DNA of 64,000 bases from Achromobacter deleyi. GTDB lineage: Bacteria > Pseudomonadota > Gammaproteobacteria > Burkholderiales > Burkholderiaceae_B. Location of the stretch: assembly GCF_902859705.1 (NCBI RefSeq), contig NZ_CADIJO010000008.1, positions 183,411-247,410 on the forward strand. Direction: 5' to 3'. A program made the translations under genes and the position numbers. The first letter of the stretch is position 1, and each line of letters opens with the position of its first letter. Below the pieces are notes generated by a model. That model was not told the origin of the DNA. It saw only the letters and a program-made list of their open reading frames with translations, and did no database searches. Shown here piece by piece: positions 9,269-18,501 of this stretch.

Positions 9269-10084
9269 ATGACGCAATCGACCCCTTCCCTATTGGCCCA
9301 GGCCTCGCAAGACCTCTACGCCGCCGTGCGACGCGACGCGCCGCTGGTGCAGTGCCTGACCAACTTCGTGTCCATGAACACGGCGGCCAACACGCTCTTG
9401 GCCATCGGCGCTTCGCCCGCGATGGTGCATGCGGTGGAAGAAGCCCCGGAATTCGCCCGCATCAGCGGCGCGGTCGTGATCAATATCGGCACCCTGTCGG
9501 CCCCCTGGCTGGAAAGCATGCTCAAGACCGCGGCGGCGGCCTCGGATGCCGGCACGCCCTGGGTGCTGGACCCGGTGGCCCACCATGCCACGGCGTTTCG
9601 CCGCGACGCGGTGCAGCGGCTGCTGGCCCTGCGCCCGGCGGTGATCCGCGGCAATGCGTCGGAAATCATCGCGCTGGCCGGCGGCCAAAGCGCCAGCAAG
9701 GGCGTGGACGCGCGCGACCCGGTGCAGCTGGCCGAGCAAGCGGCGCGCGACCTGGCGCGGGCGCAACAGACCGTGGTGGCGGTGACGGGAGAAGTGGATT
9801 TCGTGACGGATGGCACGCGGGAAGTGCGCGTCACCGGAGGCTCGCCGTTGATGCCGCAGGTCACCGCCACGGGGTGCGCGCTGACGGCGGTAGTCGGCGC
9901 GTTCGTGGCGGTATCGAAAAAAGACGCCTATACGGCGGCCGTGGCGGCGCTGTCCTGCTTCGGCATCGCCGGCCGCCGTGCCGGAGCGCTGGCTGACGGC
10001 CCGGGGTCGTTCGCGTGGCGGTTCCTGGATGCGCTGGCAGCCCTGGAAACGGACAGCCTGACGCGGGAATCGCCGCTGCGCTAA
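9269..10084 (+). CDS. thiM: hydroxyethylthiazole kinase
   Basis: ThiM phosphorylates 4-methyl-5-(2-hydroxyethyl)thiazole, the salvage step that feeds the thiazole half of thiamin. The 271-residue product has the characteristic PLVQCLTNFVSMNTAANTLLAIGASPAMVHA near residue 25. It also has VINIGTLS, WVLDPVAHHATAFR, IRGNASEIIALAGG and the C-terminal GGSPLMPQVTATGCALTAVVGAF ATP-binding and catalytic region; the Cys in ATGC is conserved in the family. The start ATG follows AAGGACC. The upstream TPP riboswitch supports both the assignment and thiamin-dependent control. No other thiamin gene is adjacent, so it appears to be a stand-alone salvage gene. Confidence 0.95.
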   Translation: MTQSTPSLLAQASQDLYAAVRRDAPLVQCLTNFVSMNTAANTLLAIGASPAMVHAVEEAPEFARISGAVVINIGTLSAPWLESMLKTAAAASDAGTPWVLDPVAHHATAFRRDAVQRLLALRPAVIRGNASEIIALAGGQSASKGVDARDPVQLAEQAARDLARAQQTVVAVTGEVDFVTDGTREVRVTGGSPLMPQVTATGCALTAVVGAFVAVSKKDAYTAAVAALSCFGIAGRRAGALADGPGSFAWRFLDALAALETDSLTRESPLR

Positions 10085-10195
10085 GGCGCCAACGGCAGCC
10101 TGCCCACGCCATTGCCCAGCCCGCCGCAGACGGCACCCAGACGACACAAACGCCCGCATGACCGACAGGCGATCATGCAGGCGCTGTAGCCCTTC

Positions 10196-12304
10196 CTACA
10201 TCCGGTACTGCAAGCTCAGCATCGCATTGCGCGGTGCGCCGGGCATGTTCAGGTTTGGGCTGCTGCCATGCGCCGACACGATATAGCCGGCGTCAAACAG
10301 GTTGTACATATTCAGCTGCACCGAATACGGCCCCTGGCGCCACCATGCCGCCGCGTCCGCGGTGACGTAGCCCGGCAGCTTGACCGTATTGCCCGGATTG
10401 GCGAAACGCCCACCCACCAGGTTCAAGCCGGCGCCCACGCCAAAGCCATCGCCCAGGTCCTTGGTGACCCAGACGTTGCCGGCATGGCGCGGCGTCAGCG
10501 TAGCGCGCTTGCCTTCGACATCCTTGCCGGCGTCACGGGCCACCGACTGCGTCACGCGGGCATCCAGGTAGGCGTAGCCCAGCATCGCGCGCCAGCCGTT
10601 GGACAAGTCGCCCGACAGCGTCCATTCGGCGCCATCGGTGCGCTGCGTGCCCACCGGCACCAGCGTGTTGGTCACGGGATTGGTGACCTTGATGTCGGTA
10701 CGCTCCAGGCGGAACACGGACACGGTGGTCGACAGCTTGCCATCCAGGAAGTCGTACTTGGCGCCGACTTCATAGTTGGTGGTCTTTTCCGGCGCCAGGT
10801 CGACGTTGTTGGCGGCCAGCGCAAAGGCTTCGCCCGACGGCTGGTACGAACGGCTCCACGACACGTAGTAGGACTGCACCGTGTCCGGCTGGAACACCAG
10901 GCCCAGGCGCGGGCTCAGGTTCGAGTCGGTGCGCGACAGGTTCTGGCCCGTGCGGCGGTCTTCGGTCTTCTGCTCGAAGCGGTCGTGGCGCACGCCGCCC
11001 AGCACCTTCCAGTATTCACCCAGCGACACCATGTCCTGCACGTACAGGCCCAGCGTGTTGAAACGGCCCAGGCTGTCGGACCCCGGCGCGCCCTTCACCT
11101 GGCGCTGCAAGGTGGGCAATTGCGGGTCGAACAGGTTCACCGTGGCGACGTTGGCGGCCGAATAGTTCACCAGGTCCTTGTTCTGCTGGCCCACTTCGAC
11201 GCCGTACAGAATGTCGTGGCGCACCGAGCCCCACTGCACGCGCTGCATCAGCTCGGTCTGGTTGGTCCAGCCGTGTTCGTCGCGCAGCACGTTGCCGTGG
11301 GTCAGCGACACCGTCTGCGCCGCCTCGTTGACCGTGCCCGGCAGCGTGTTGTTGCGGTTCAGCGTGTAGTGGTAGTAGCGGGTGGCGTTGCGCAACGACC
11401 AGTTGTCGTTGAAGCGGTGCGTCAGCGTGCCGGCGTACGACTGCACCCGGGTCTGGGTGTAGTCGGTATCGCGGGCGTTCTCGGCGCCGTAGTAGGTGGA
11501 CGGGTCCACGTCCACCGGGCGGCCGTGATAGGCCGGAATGCCGAAGTCGGTCAGGCGGCGGTCTTCCAGGAATTCGGTCTGGATCAGGTAGGTGGTGCTT
11601 TCGCCCAACTTGAACTGGGCCGACGGCGCGATGGCCTTGCGGTCGATGAACTGCTTGTCGCGATAGCTGTCGCCCTTTTCCACGGCGCCGGTCAGGCGCC
11701 ACGACATGCTGCCGCTTTCGTTGGAACGGCCCAGGTCCACGTCCAGCCGGCGGTCGTTCCACGAGCCATAGCTCAGGCCCACCTGCGAGATGTCTTCGCC
11801 CGGCTTCTTGGTGACGCGGTTGATCAGGCCGCCCGACGAGCCGCGGCCGTACAGCACCGCCGCGGGGCCCTTGATCACGTCGATGCGCTCGACGTTGGAC
11901 AGGTCACGGTAGTACAGCGCGTCGTCGCGAAAACCGTCGACGAACTGGTCGGCGATGGCGGTGAAACCGCGAATCGACACTTGGTCGCGCTGGCCGTCGC
12001 CGGTGGAAAAGCTGACGCCCGGCACGTTCTTCAGGGCGTCCTGCACCGACATCGCATGCTGGTCGCGCAGCACCTGCGCCGGCACCACGTTCACCGTCTG
12101 CGGAATGTCGCGCAGCGGCGCGTCGATCTTGGTGGCGCTGGTGGATGCCGGCGGGTTGTAGCTCTGTTCGGGGTCCGCCTGCCCCGTGACGCTGATGGCG
12201 GGCAAGGTGGCGGTGGGTGCGGCGCTTTGGCCGTGGGCGGGGGCCGAGGCGGCCAGGGGCGCCAGGGCAAGCAAGGCGGCAGAGAGGGAGCGAGGGGCGT
12301 GCAT
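10196..12304 (-). CDS. TonB-dependent siderophore receptor (ferrichrome-type family)
   Basis: This outer-membrane gated channel imports a ferric siderophore using TonB energy. The product (702 residues) has a signal peptide ending APAHGQ, a TonB-box-like TLPAISVTGQ, and a plug domain (DIPQTVNVVPAQVLRDQ, SIRGF, DVIKGPAAVLYGRGSSGGLINRVTKKP, residues about 65-190). A beta-barrel follows, ending LSLQYRM. I chose ATG 12304 because it gives a clean signal peptide and leaves a Fur-like palindrome 47-66 bases upstream; an in-frame ATG at 12352 would place the palindrome over the start. It has no transporter partner beside it. The ligand is unknown. It is divergent from the nucleotidase lipoprotein gene. 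Confidence 0.88.
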   Translation of the reverse strand: MHAPRSLSAALLALAPLAASAPAHGQSAAPTATLPAISVTGQADPEQSYNPPASTSATKIDAPLRDIPQTVNVVPAQVLRDQHAMSVQDALKNVPGVSFSTGDGQRDQVSIRGFTAIADQFVDGFRDDALYYRDLSNVERIDVIKGPAAVLYGRGSSGGLINRVTKKPGEDISQVGLSYGSWNDRRLDVDLGRSNESGSMSWRLTGAVEKGDSYRDKQFIDRKAIAPSAQFKLGESTTYLIQTEFLEDRRLTDFGIPAYHGRPVDVDPSTYYGAENARDTDYTQTRVQSYAGTLTHRFNDNWSLRNATRYYHYTLNRNNTLPGTVNEAAQTVSLTHGNVLRDEHGWTNQTELMQRVQWGSVRHDILYGVEVGQQNKDLVNYSAANVATVNLFDPQLPTLQRQVKGAPGSDSLGRFNTLGLYVQDMVSLGEYWKVLGGVRHDRFEQKTEDRRTGQNLSRTDSNLSPRLGLVFQPDTVQSYYVSWSRSYQPSGEAFALAANNVDLAPEKTTNYEVGAKYDFLDGKLSTTVSVFRLERTDIKVTNPVTNTLVPVGTQRTDGAEWTLSGDLSNGWRAMLGYAYLDARVTQSVARDAGKDVEGKRATLTPRHAGNVWVTKDLGDGFGVGAGLNLVGGRFANPGNTVKLPGYVTADAAAWWRQGPYSVQLNMYNLFDAGYIVSAHGSSPNLNMPGAPRNAMLSLQYRM

Positions 12305-12350
12305 GGCCAGCGAGGTCTTTCTGAAGTCGTTTGAAATCGAAGGATTCGCC

Positions 12351-12370
12351 ATTCTCTTGACAATGAGAAT
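12351..12370 (-). promoter_or_regulatory. candidate Fur box upstream of siderophore receptor
   Basis: The 20-base element ATTCTCTTGACAATGAGAAT has 6-bp inverted arms (ATTCTC/GAGAAT) and resembles the AT-rich Fur operator. It sits 47 bases before the chosen receptor start. Control by Fur is inference from motif and gene type. Confidence 0.5.
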
Positions 12371-12553
12371 CGGTCGCAATCGTTTTATCGTTTCGTTGCC
12401 GGCAGGCCACGATAAATAAGACGCCCGTCTAATTCAGATGCTTTTCAGCTTGTGCATGGCACGCGGGCGCGACGCTGTCGGCGGGCTGAATGTCATGCCC
12501 GGGTCACACCCTGTCCCCAGAATTTTGCTTCTCCCGACACAAAAGGAACGACG

Positions 12554-14665
12554 GTGAAGCACCCCATCCGAAGGATCTTTGCACTGACCGCCAGCGCCAC
12601 GCTGCTGGCCGGCCTGGCCGCCTGTGGCGGCAGTGACGACGATGACGACGACGCCACCCCGCCCGCGGTCTCCGTGCCCCAGGGCGCAACGCTGGACGTG
12701 GCCATCCTGGGCACCACCGACCTGCACGCCAACGTGCTGGGCTACGACTACTACAAGCTGGCCGAAGACAAGAGCTACGGCGTGGACCGCACCGCGACGC
12801 TGATCGCCAACGCCCGCAAGCAGAATCCGAACACGTTGCTGTTCGACAACGGCGACACCATCCAGGGCACCGCCCTGTCCGACTACCAGGCGCTGGTCGC
12901 GCCCGTGCAGTGCTCGGGCATGCTGGCCATCTACAAGCAGATGAAGCTCCTGGCCTACGACGCGGCCACGATGGGCAACCACGAATTCAACTACGGCCTG
13001 CCCTTCCTGTCGCAGGTCACCAACGTCGACTTCGGCCTGGCAGGCATCACCAAGGGCACCGCCCAGACCAACCCGGGCGGCGCCAAGGAATGCGCCGCGC
13101 CGGGCTTCCCGTTCGTGTCGGCCAACGTCGTGTCGGCCGCCACGCAGCAACCGATCTTCAAGCCCTGGACGCTGCTGACCAAGACCTTCAAGGCCACCGA
13201 CCCCGCCGGCAAGAGCATCGACGTGTCGCTCAAGGTGGGCGTGATCGGCTTTGCGCCGCCGCCCATCATGCAATGGGACAAGGCCAACCTCGAAGGCCAC
13301 GTCACCGTCGCCGGCTGGAAGGAAACGGCCGCGCGCTACGTGCCGGAAATGCGGGCCGCTGGAGCCGACCTGATCGTGGCGCTGGCGCACGGCGGCATCG
13401 ACATGACCACGCCCTACAGCCCGTCGATGGAAAACGGCGCCGGCTACCTGAGCCAGGTCGCGGGCATCGACGCCCTGATCACGGGCCACCAGCATCTGCT
13501 GTTTCCCGACACCAATCCCAAGTCGCAATTCGCGGGGCAGCCGGGCATCGACCTGGAAAAAGGCCTGATCAACGGCGTGCCGGCGGTGCAGGCCGGCCAA
13601 TGGGGCAACAACCTGGGCCAGATCAAGCTGAAGCTGGCCTATGACAAGGGCTGGAAGGTGCAGAAGGACGCCACCCAGGTGCAGCGCATTTCCACGCGCC
13701 TGACCGCGCAAAGCGGCAACACCCCGGCCACCTACGTCGAGTCCGACAGCGCCACGCAGCAACTGGTGCAGGCGGAACACGCGGCCACCATCGCCTACGT
13801 CAAGACGCCCATCGGCCAGAGCCAGTTCGACATGGCCACCTACTACGCGCTGACAGGCGACGTGTCGGCGCTGCAAGTCGTGAACATGGCGCAGATCGAC
13901 TACCTGAAGGACTACATCGCCCGCAACAACCCCGCCTATGGCGCCCTGCCGATCCTGTCGGCGGCCGCGCCGTTCAAGGGTGGACGCAACGGGCCGGGTG
14001 ACTTCACCTTCGTGCAGCAAGGCAACATCGCCATCAACAACGCCGCCGACCTGTACCTGTATCCCAACACCTTGCAGGTGGTGCGGGTCAGCGGCGACAT
14101 CGTGCGCCAGTGGCTGGAGAAGACCGCCGAACAGTTCAAGCGAATCGACCCCGCCCAGGTCGCGCCGCAGGATCTGGTCGACACCAGTTTCCCGACCTTC
14201 AATTTCGACGTGCTGTACGCCGAAGGCAACGCGCTGCGCTACCAGATCGATGTGACGCAACCCAAAGGTTCGCGCATCACGGGGTTGACGTATCAGGGCG
14301 CGCCGCTGGACCTGGCGGCGCAGTTCCTTGTCGTCACCAACAACTACCGCGCCAGCGGTGGCGGCGACTTCCCGGGCCTGGCAGGCGGCAAGGGCGACAT
14401 CGTGCTGCAAGCGCCGGACGCCAGCCGTGACGTGCTGATCAGCTACATCAAGAAGCATCCCGTGCTGGACCTGGCCACCTACGGCCTGGCCCGCAGCTGG
14501 GGCTTCAAGCCGCTGGCCGCGCTGGCCGGCCCCGTGGTGTTCTCGTCGGTGCCCGGCACGCTGGGGCTGGCCAACGCGCACGGCGTCAGCAACGTGTCGG
14601 TCTACGACGCCACGCCTGACCCGGTGACGCAGCTCTCGCGCTACGCGGTGGACCTGACCCACTAA
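12554..14665 (+). CDS. lipoprotein of the 5'-nucleotidase / 2',3'-cyclic phosphodiesterase family
   Basis: The product (703 residues, GTG start preceded by AAGGAACG) has a lipoprotein signal with lipobox LAAC at about residues 20-23, followed by GGSDDDDDD. The metallophosphoesterase domain carries TTDLHANV, DNGDTIQG, GNHEFNYG, ALAHGGID and GHQHLLFP, the metal and phosphate ligands of the CpdB/UshA family, over roughly residues 45-345. A 5'-nucleotidase C-terminal substrate-binding domain follows (PLPFKGG-like AAAPFKGGRNGPGDF, then GGGDFPGL). It would hydrolyse nucleotides or cyclic nucleotides in the periplasm to release phosphate and nucleosides. Aspartates at +2 to +7 are unusual for the mature end. 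It stands alone and ends at a strong hairpin. Confidence 0.88.
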   Translation: MKHPIRRIFALTASATLLAGLAACGGSDDDDDDATPPAVSVPQGATLDVAILGTTDLHANVLGYDYYKLAEDKSYGVDRTATLIANARKQNPNTLLFDNGDTIQGTALSDYQALVAPVQCSGMLAIYKQMKLLAYDAATMGNHEFNYGLPFLSQVTNVDFGLAGITKGTAQTNPGGAKECAAPGFPFVSANVVSAATQQPIFKPWTLLTKTFKATDPAGKSIDVSLKVGVIGFAPPPIMQWDKANLEGHVTVAGWKETAARYVPEMRAAGADLIVALAHGGIDMTTPYSPSMENGAGYLSQVAGIDALITGHQHLLFPDTNPKSQFAGQPGIDLEKGLINGVPAVQAGQWGNNLGQIKLKLAYDKGWKVQKDATQVQRISTRLTAQSGNTPATYVESDSATQQLVQAEHAATIAYVKTPIGQSQFDMATYYALTGDVSALQVVNMAQIDYLKDYIARNNPAYGALPILSAAAPFKGGRNGPGDFTFVQQGNIAINNAADLYLYPNTLQVVRVSGDIVRQWLEKTAEQFKRIDPAQVAPQDLVDTSFPTFNFDVLYAEGNALRYQIDVTQPKGSRITGLTYQGAPLDLAAQFLVVTNNYRASGGGDFPGLAGGKGDIVLQAPDASRDVLISYIKKHPVLDLATYGLARSWGFKPLAALAGPVVFSSVPGTLGLANAHGVSNVSVYDATPDPVTQLSRYAVDLTH

Positions 14666-14672
14666 GCCGCGG

Positions 14673-14712
14673 CGTCATGGCGGCGGCGCATGCACAGGCC
14701 GCCGCCATGACG
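14673..14712. terminator. strong hairpin between convergent genes
   Basis: A perfect 15-bp stem (CGTCATGGCGGCGGC ... GCCGCCGCCATGACG, ten-base loop) fills the gap between the nucleotidase stop and the end of the siderophore ATPase gene. There is no T-run; it could act as a two-way transcription or mRNA-end structure. Confidence 0.6.
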
Positions 14713-14717
14713 ACCGT

Positions 14718-15476
14718 TCAGCGGTAATACACGCAGATGCGCTTGCCGCCGATCTCGTGCACGTCGATCGGCAGTTCATACAAGGCGCCCAGCACCTCGG
14801 ACCGGATCAGTTCGGCTGGCGGTCCGTAGTGCGCCACCCTGCCCGCCTTCATCGCCACGATGCGGTCCGCGTAGGCCGAGGCGAAATTGATGTCGTGCAG
14901 CACCAGCACCACGGTCTTGCCCAGCTCGTCGGCCGCGCGCCGCAGCGTGCCCATCATGGCGACGGCGTGCTTCATGTCCAGGCTGTTCAGCGGTTCGTCC
15001 AGCAGCACGTAGCGGGTGTCCTGGCACAGCACCATCGCCACGAAGGCGCGCTGGCGCTGGCCGCCCGACAGCTGGTCCAGATAGCGATCCGCCAGCGGAC
15101 CCAGATCAAGGTAGTCGATGGCGCGGTCGATGTGCGCCTTGTCGTCCAGCGTCAGGCGCCCGCCCGTGTGCGGATAGCGCCCGAACGCCACCAGGTCACG
15201 CACCGTCAGCCGCAGCGGCAAGTGGTTGTCCTGCCGCAGGATGGACAGGCGCCGCGCCAGTTCGCGGCTGTCGGTGCGGGTGACGTCCAGGCCATCGACC
15301 TGGATCTGCCCGGCAGACATCGGCAACAAGCGGCTGATCATCGACAGCAAGGTCGATTTGCCCGCGCCGTTCGGGCCGATGATGGCGGTCACGCCGCCGG
15401 CCGGCAGCGCCAGCGTCACCTGGTCCACCACCACGGTGTCGTCGTATTGCTTGCTGACTTGCTGGATATCGATCAT
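14718..15476 (-). CDS. ferric siderophore ABC transporter, ATPase subunit
   Basis: This cytoplasmic ATPase (252 residues) powers inner-membrane uptake of ferric siderophore. It contains Walker A GPNGAGKST (about residues 34-42), the Q-loop near ILRQDN, the ABC signature LSGGQRQRAFVAMVL and Walker B YVLLDEPLNSLD, followed by the switch His in VLHDINFA. The sequence type is that of the VctC/CeuD/FatE iron-siderophore ATPases. Its start overlaps the end of the upstream permease gene by four bases (ATGA), which indicates translational coupling. It is the last gene of the receptor-binding protein-permease-permease-ATPase operon. Confidence 0.93.
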   Translation of the reverse strand: MIDIQQVSKQYDDTVVVDQVTLALPAGGVTAIIGPNGAGKSTLLSMISRLLPMSAGQIQVDGLDVTRTDSRELARRLSILRQDNHLPLRLTVRDLVAFGRYPHTGGRLTLDDKAHIDRAIDYLDLGPLADRYLDQLSGGQRQRAFVAMVLCQDTRYVLLDEPLNSLDMKHAVAMMGTLRRAADELGKTVVLVLHDINFASAYADRIVAMKAGRVAHYGPPAELIRSEVLGALYELPIDVHEIGGKRICVYYR

Positions 15477-16468
15477 TGGCGTCCCCTGCGCAAGATCAGG
15501 GCCAGGAACATCACTCCGCCCACGAATTCAATCACCACGCTGACGGTCGTGCTCAGGCCCAGCACCCGTTCCAGCAACGTCTGGCCGCCCACCAGGAAGA
15601 TCACGCTCAGCAGCACCGCGGCCGGCACGGTGTAGCGATGCTTGTCCGACCCCATGGCCTGATAGGCCAGGTTGCTGACCAGCAGGCCGAAGAATGTCAC
15701 CGGCCCCACCAATGCCGTCGATACCGACACCAGCACGGCAATCGCGGCCAGCGTCAACAGCAGCGTGCGGCGGTAGTCCACGCCCAGGTTCAGCGCAATC
15801 TCTCGGCCCAGCGCCAGCACGTCGTAGCGGCGCCGCATGCGCCAGACCAGCAGCGTCGCCGCCGCCACGGCCGCCAGGGCGAACGGCAACAGGCCCGTGC
15901 GCACCGAATTGAAATTGGCGAACATGCGGTCTTGCAGCACCAGGAATTCATTGGGGTCGATCAGGCGCACCACGAAGCTGGACAGGCTGCGAAACAGCAG
16001 GCCGAACACGATGCCCACCAGCATCATCAGGTGCAGGCTGCGCACCGCGTCGGTGAACAGCCAGCGAAACAGCAGGCAGGCGAACGCGGTCATGGCGCAC
16101 ACTTCCAGCGCGAAGGCCGCCACGGGATGATTCACCGCGCCGGCCATCTGGCCAAAGCCGAACACCACCACCGCCTGGATCAGCAGGTACAGCGAATCGA
16201 AGCCCATGATGGCAGGCGTCAGGATGCGGTTGTGCGTGATGGTCTGGAACAGCACCGACGACACCGCCACCGCGTAGGCCACCAGCAGCATCGCCGCCAG
16301 CTTGCCGCCGCGAAACGGAATCACGAACGACCACTGGCCGTTGGCGCCCAGCGTCATGAAGCCGGCCACGCACAGCAAGGCCGCCACGGCCAGCAGAGCC
16401 AGGCGCCACGCCTGGGGCGAACGCGGGGTCACGGCACGCAAAGCGGTCCGAAGCACAGTGTCAGCCAC
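15473..16468 (-). CDS. ferric siderophore ABC transporter permease (FecCD family)
   Basis: This 331-residue inner-membrane protein has about nine hydrophobic segments and the FecCD-family features ITHNRILTPAIMGFDSLYLLIQ, GREIALNLGVDY and ALVGPVTFFGLLVSNLA. I chose a GTG start at 16468 because it overlaps the stop of the preceding permease by eight bases, a typical coupled arrangement. An in-frame ATG at 16549 would add 27 Trp/Cys-rich residues read inside the neighbour and is unlikely. With the second permease it would form the membrane channel through which the ferric siderophore passes from the periplasmic binding protein. Confidence 0.9.
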   Translation of the reverse strand: MADTVLRTALRAVTPRSPQAWRLALLAVAALLCVAGFMTLGANGQWSFVIPFRGGKLAAMLLVAYAVAVSSVLFQTITHNRILTPAIMGFDSLYLLIQAVVVFGFGQMAGAVNHPVAAFALEVCAMTAFACLLFRWLFTDAVRSLHLMMLVGIVFGLLFRSLSSFVVRLIDPNEFLVLQDRMFANFNSVRTGLLPFALAAVAAATLLVWRMRRRYDVLALGREIALNLGVDYRRTLLLTLAAIAVLVSVSTALVGPVTFFGLLVSNLAYQAMGSDKHRYTVPAAVLLSVIFLVGGQTLLERVLGLSTTVSVVIEFVGGVMFLALILRRGRQ

Positions 16469-17450
16469 GACGCCCCCTGCGGCTGCGCAACAGGCACAGG
16501 AACAGAATGCTGCCCACCACGCCCACCACCGTGCCCAACGGAATTTCATACGGGTGGATCACCAGCCGGCCGATGATGTCGCAGGCCAGCACGAACACGC
16601 CGCCCAGCACCGCCACCCACGGAATCGACCGCCGCATGTTGTCGCCCAGCAGCAGGCTCACCGCGTTGGGCACAATCAGGCCCAGGAAGGGAATGCCGCC
16701 CGCCGTCACCACCACCACGGCAGAAATCGCCGACACGATGAGCAAGCCCATCAGCGTCAGGCGCGCGTGGTTCAGGCCCAGGTTGGCGGCAAACTCGCGG
16801 CCCATGCCGGCCACCGTGTAGCGGTCGGCGGCCAGGTAGGCCGCCGCGGCCAGGCCGAAGCCGATCCACAGCAATTCATAGCGGCCGCGCAGCACGCCGG
16901 AAAAATCGCCGGTGGTCCAGGCATGCAGCGATTGCAGCAGGTCATAGCGGTAGGCCACGAAGGTGGTCACCGCATGGATCACGCCGCCCAGGATCAGGCC
17001 GATCAGCGGCACGATGAACGGCGTGCGCAGCGGCACGCGCCGCAGCAGCGCCAGGAACAGCAGCGTGCCGGCCAGCGCGAATCCGGTGGCCGTCAGCATC
17101 TTGCCGATGACCGGCGTGTCCGGCGCCAGCAGGGTCACCACCAGGATGCCCAGCGTGGCCGACTCGACGGTGCCGGCCGTGGTCGGCTCCACATAGCGGT
17201 TGCGCACCAGCATCTGCATGATCAACCCGGCCACCGCCAGCGACATGCCGGCCAGCAGCAGGGCCAGCGTGCGCGGCACGCGGCTGACCAGCAGCAGGCG
17301 CCAGGCGCGCTCGGCGTCCGGCCCGCCGGTCAGCGCGGCGAACGAAAACGAACCGGCGCCCAGGCTGATGCTGGCCGCACACAGCCCCAGCAGCAACAGC
17401 AGCAACGCCGCCAGCCCCGCCCAGCCCTTGATGGCCCCGCCAGCCTTCAC
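16461..17450 (-). CDS. ferric siderophore ABC transporter permease (FecCD family)
   Basis: This 329-residue inner-membrane permease has a GTG start (VKAGGAIKGWAGL). Family features include RVPRTLALLLAGMSLAVAGLIMQMLVRNRYVEPTTAG near residue 60, GREFAANLGLNHAR and AGGIPFLGLIVPN, with about nine transmembrane segments. It is paired with the second permease (eight-base overlap) and follows the binding-protein gene after a 30-base gap. It is homologous in type to VctD/FatD. The heterodimer with the downstream permease is expected from family knowledge. Confidence 0.92.
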   Translation of the reverse strand: MKAGGAIKGWAGLAALLLLLLGLCAASISLGAGSFSFAALTGGPDAERAWRLLLVSRVPRTLALLLAGMSLAVAGLIMQMLVRNRYVEPTTAGTVESATLGILVVTLLAPDTPVIGKMLTATGFALAGTLLFLALLRRVPLRTPFIVPLIGLILGGVIHAVTTFVAYRYDLLQSLHAWTTGDFSGVLRGRYELLWIGFGLAAAAYLAADRYTVAGMGREFAANLGLNHARLTLMGLLIVSAISAVVVVTAGGIPFLGLIVPNAVSLLLGDNMRRSIPWVAVLGGVFVLACDIIGRLVIHPYEIPLGTVVGVVGSILFLCLLRSRRGRRG

Positions 17451-17480
17451 CTGCCCGACCCCGTGTTGCGCACCATGCGT

Positions 17481-18434
17481 TTACTTCGCCGCCGACAGCG
17501 CGCGGGCGATATCGTCCACGTTCTGTTGCATCGCCGTCAGGCCCGCGCTGCCCAGCAGGTACCAGTTGTAGCCATTCAGGTAGACCACGCGCTGCTGCTT
17601 CCAGGCCTTGGTCGGGCGGATCAGGTCGTTGTCCAGCATGCGCTGGGCCGACGTGCCTTCGCGCCCGATGGCCGCGTCGCGGTCGATCACGAACAGCCAG
17701 TCCGGATCGGTCTGGGCGATGAACTCGAACGAGATCGCCTGGCCGTGGTTCGACACGCTCAGGTCCTTGGCGGCGGGCGTAATGCCGAAGGCATCGTGGA
17801 TCACGCCAAAGCGCGAGCCCGGGCCGTAGGCGCTCATCTTGCCGCCCGTGGTCAGCACGATCAGGCCCGTGCCGGCGTTGGCGGCCTTGCCGTGCAGCGC
17901 CGAGATCGAGGCGCGCAGCGCGTCCAGCTTTTCCTTGGCCAGCGCCTGCTTGCCGTAGATCGCGGCCAGCGTCTCGGTATTGCGCACCACGCTGCCCACC
18001 AGGTCCTTGGCGTCGGCCGTCAGGTCGACCGTGGGCGCCAGCTTGGCCAGTTCGTCGTACTTGGGCGCCGAGCGCCCGGCCACGAAGATGACCTGCGGCG
18101 CGGCCGCGTGGATCACTTCGTAGTTCGGCTCGAACATGCTGCCGACCTTCAGGTAGCGCTTGTCGGCGTACTGGCTCAATTGCGGCGGCAGCTTGGCGGC
18201 CGTGGGCACGCCCGTCACGTCCACGCCCAGCGCGTGCAAGGTGTCCAGCACCGCCAGGTCCAGCACCACCGTCTTGGCGGGATTCTGCGGCACGGCGGTT
18301 TCACCGCGCGCGTGCTTGACCGGCACGGTCTGGGCCGCGCATACCGCGCTGGCTGCGCCCAGCGCCAGGGCGGCGCCAAAGCGCGCCAGCCAACGGCCGG
18401 CTTGTCCTGCTTGTGCTTGCTTGATCATCGTCAT
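17481..18434 (-). CDS. periplasmic ferric siderophore-binding protein (FatB/VctP type)
   Basis: This 317-residue solute-binding protein has a signal peptide (hydrophobic stretch WLARFGAALALGAASAVCAAQ). A class III siderophore-binding fold follows, with VVLDLAVLDTLHALGVDVTGVP near residue 55, VIFVAGRSAPKYDEL and PDWLFVIDRDAAIG. The start at 18434 follows AGAGGC; ATG 18428 is an alternative. The Cys in AVCAAQ could be read as a lipobox, but the fit is weaker than for signal peptidase I cleavage. It is encoded 67 bases after the catecholate receptor on the same strand and precedes the two permeases, so it would pass the receptor's cargo to them. Confidence 0.92.
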   Translation of the reverse strand: MTMIKQAQAGQAGRWLARFGAALALGAASAVCAAQTVPVKHARGETAVPQNPAKTVVLDLAVLDTLHALGVDVTGVPTAAKLPPQLSQYADKRYLKVGSMFEPNYEVIHAAAPQVIFVAGRSAPKYDELAKLAPTVDLTADAKDLVGSVVRNTETLAAIYGKQALAKEKLDALRASISALHGKAANAGTGLIVLTTGGKMSAYGPGSRFGVIHDAFGITPAAKDLSVSNHGQAISFEFIAQTDPDWLFVIDRDAAIGREGTSAQRMLDNDLIRPTKAWKQQRVVYLNGYNWYLLGSAGLTAMQQNVDDIARALSAAK

Positions 18435-18501
18435 TGCCTCTGAATGTTGCGCGCGCACGGCCTGGCGGCGGTGCGCGCTGATGTTGCCCCTCCCCGAGGG
18501 C

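Noticed and set aside
10268..12334. A 688-codon frame on the plus strand opposite the siderophore receptor
   Set aside because: Low-complexity shadow of a receptor gene with clear plug and barrel motifs on the other strand.
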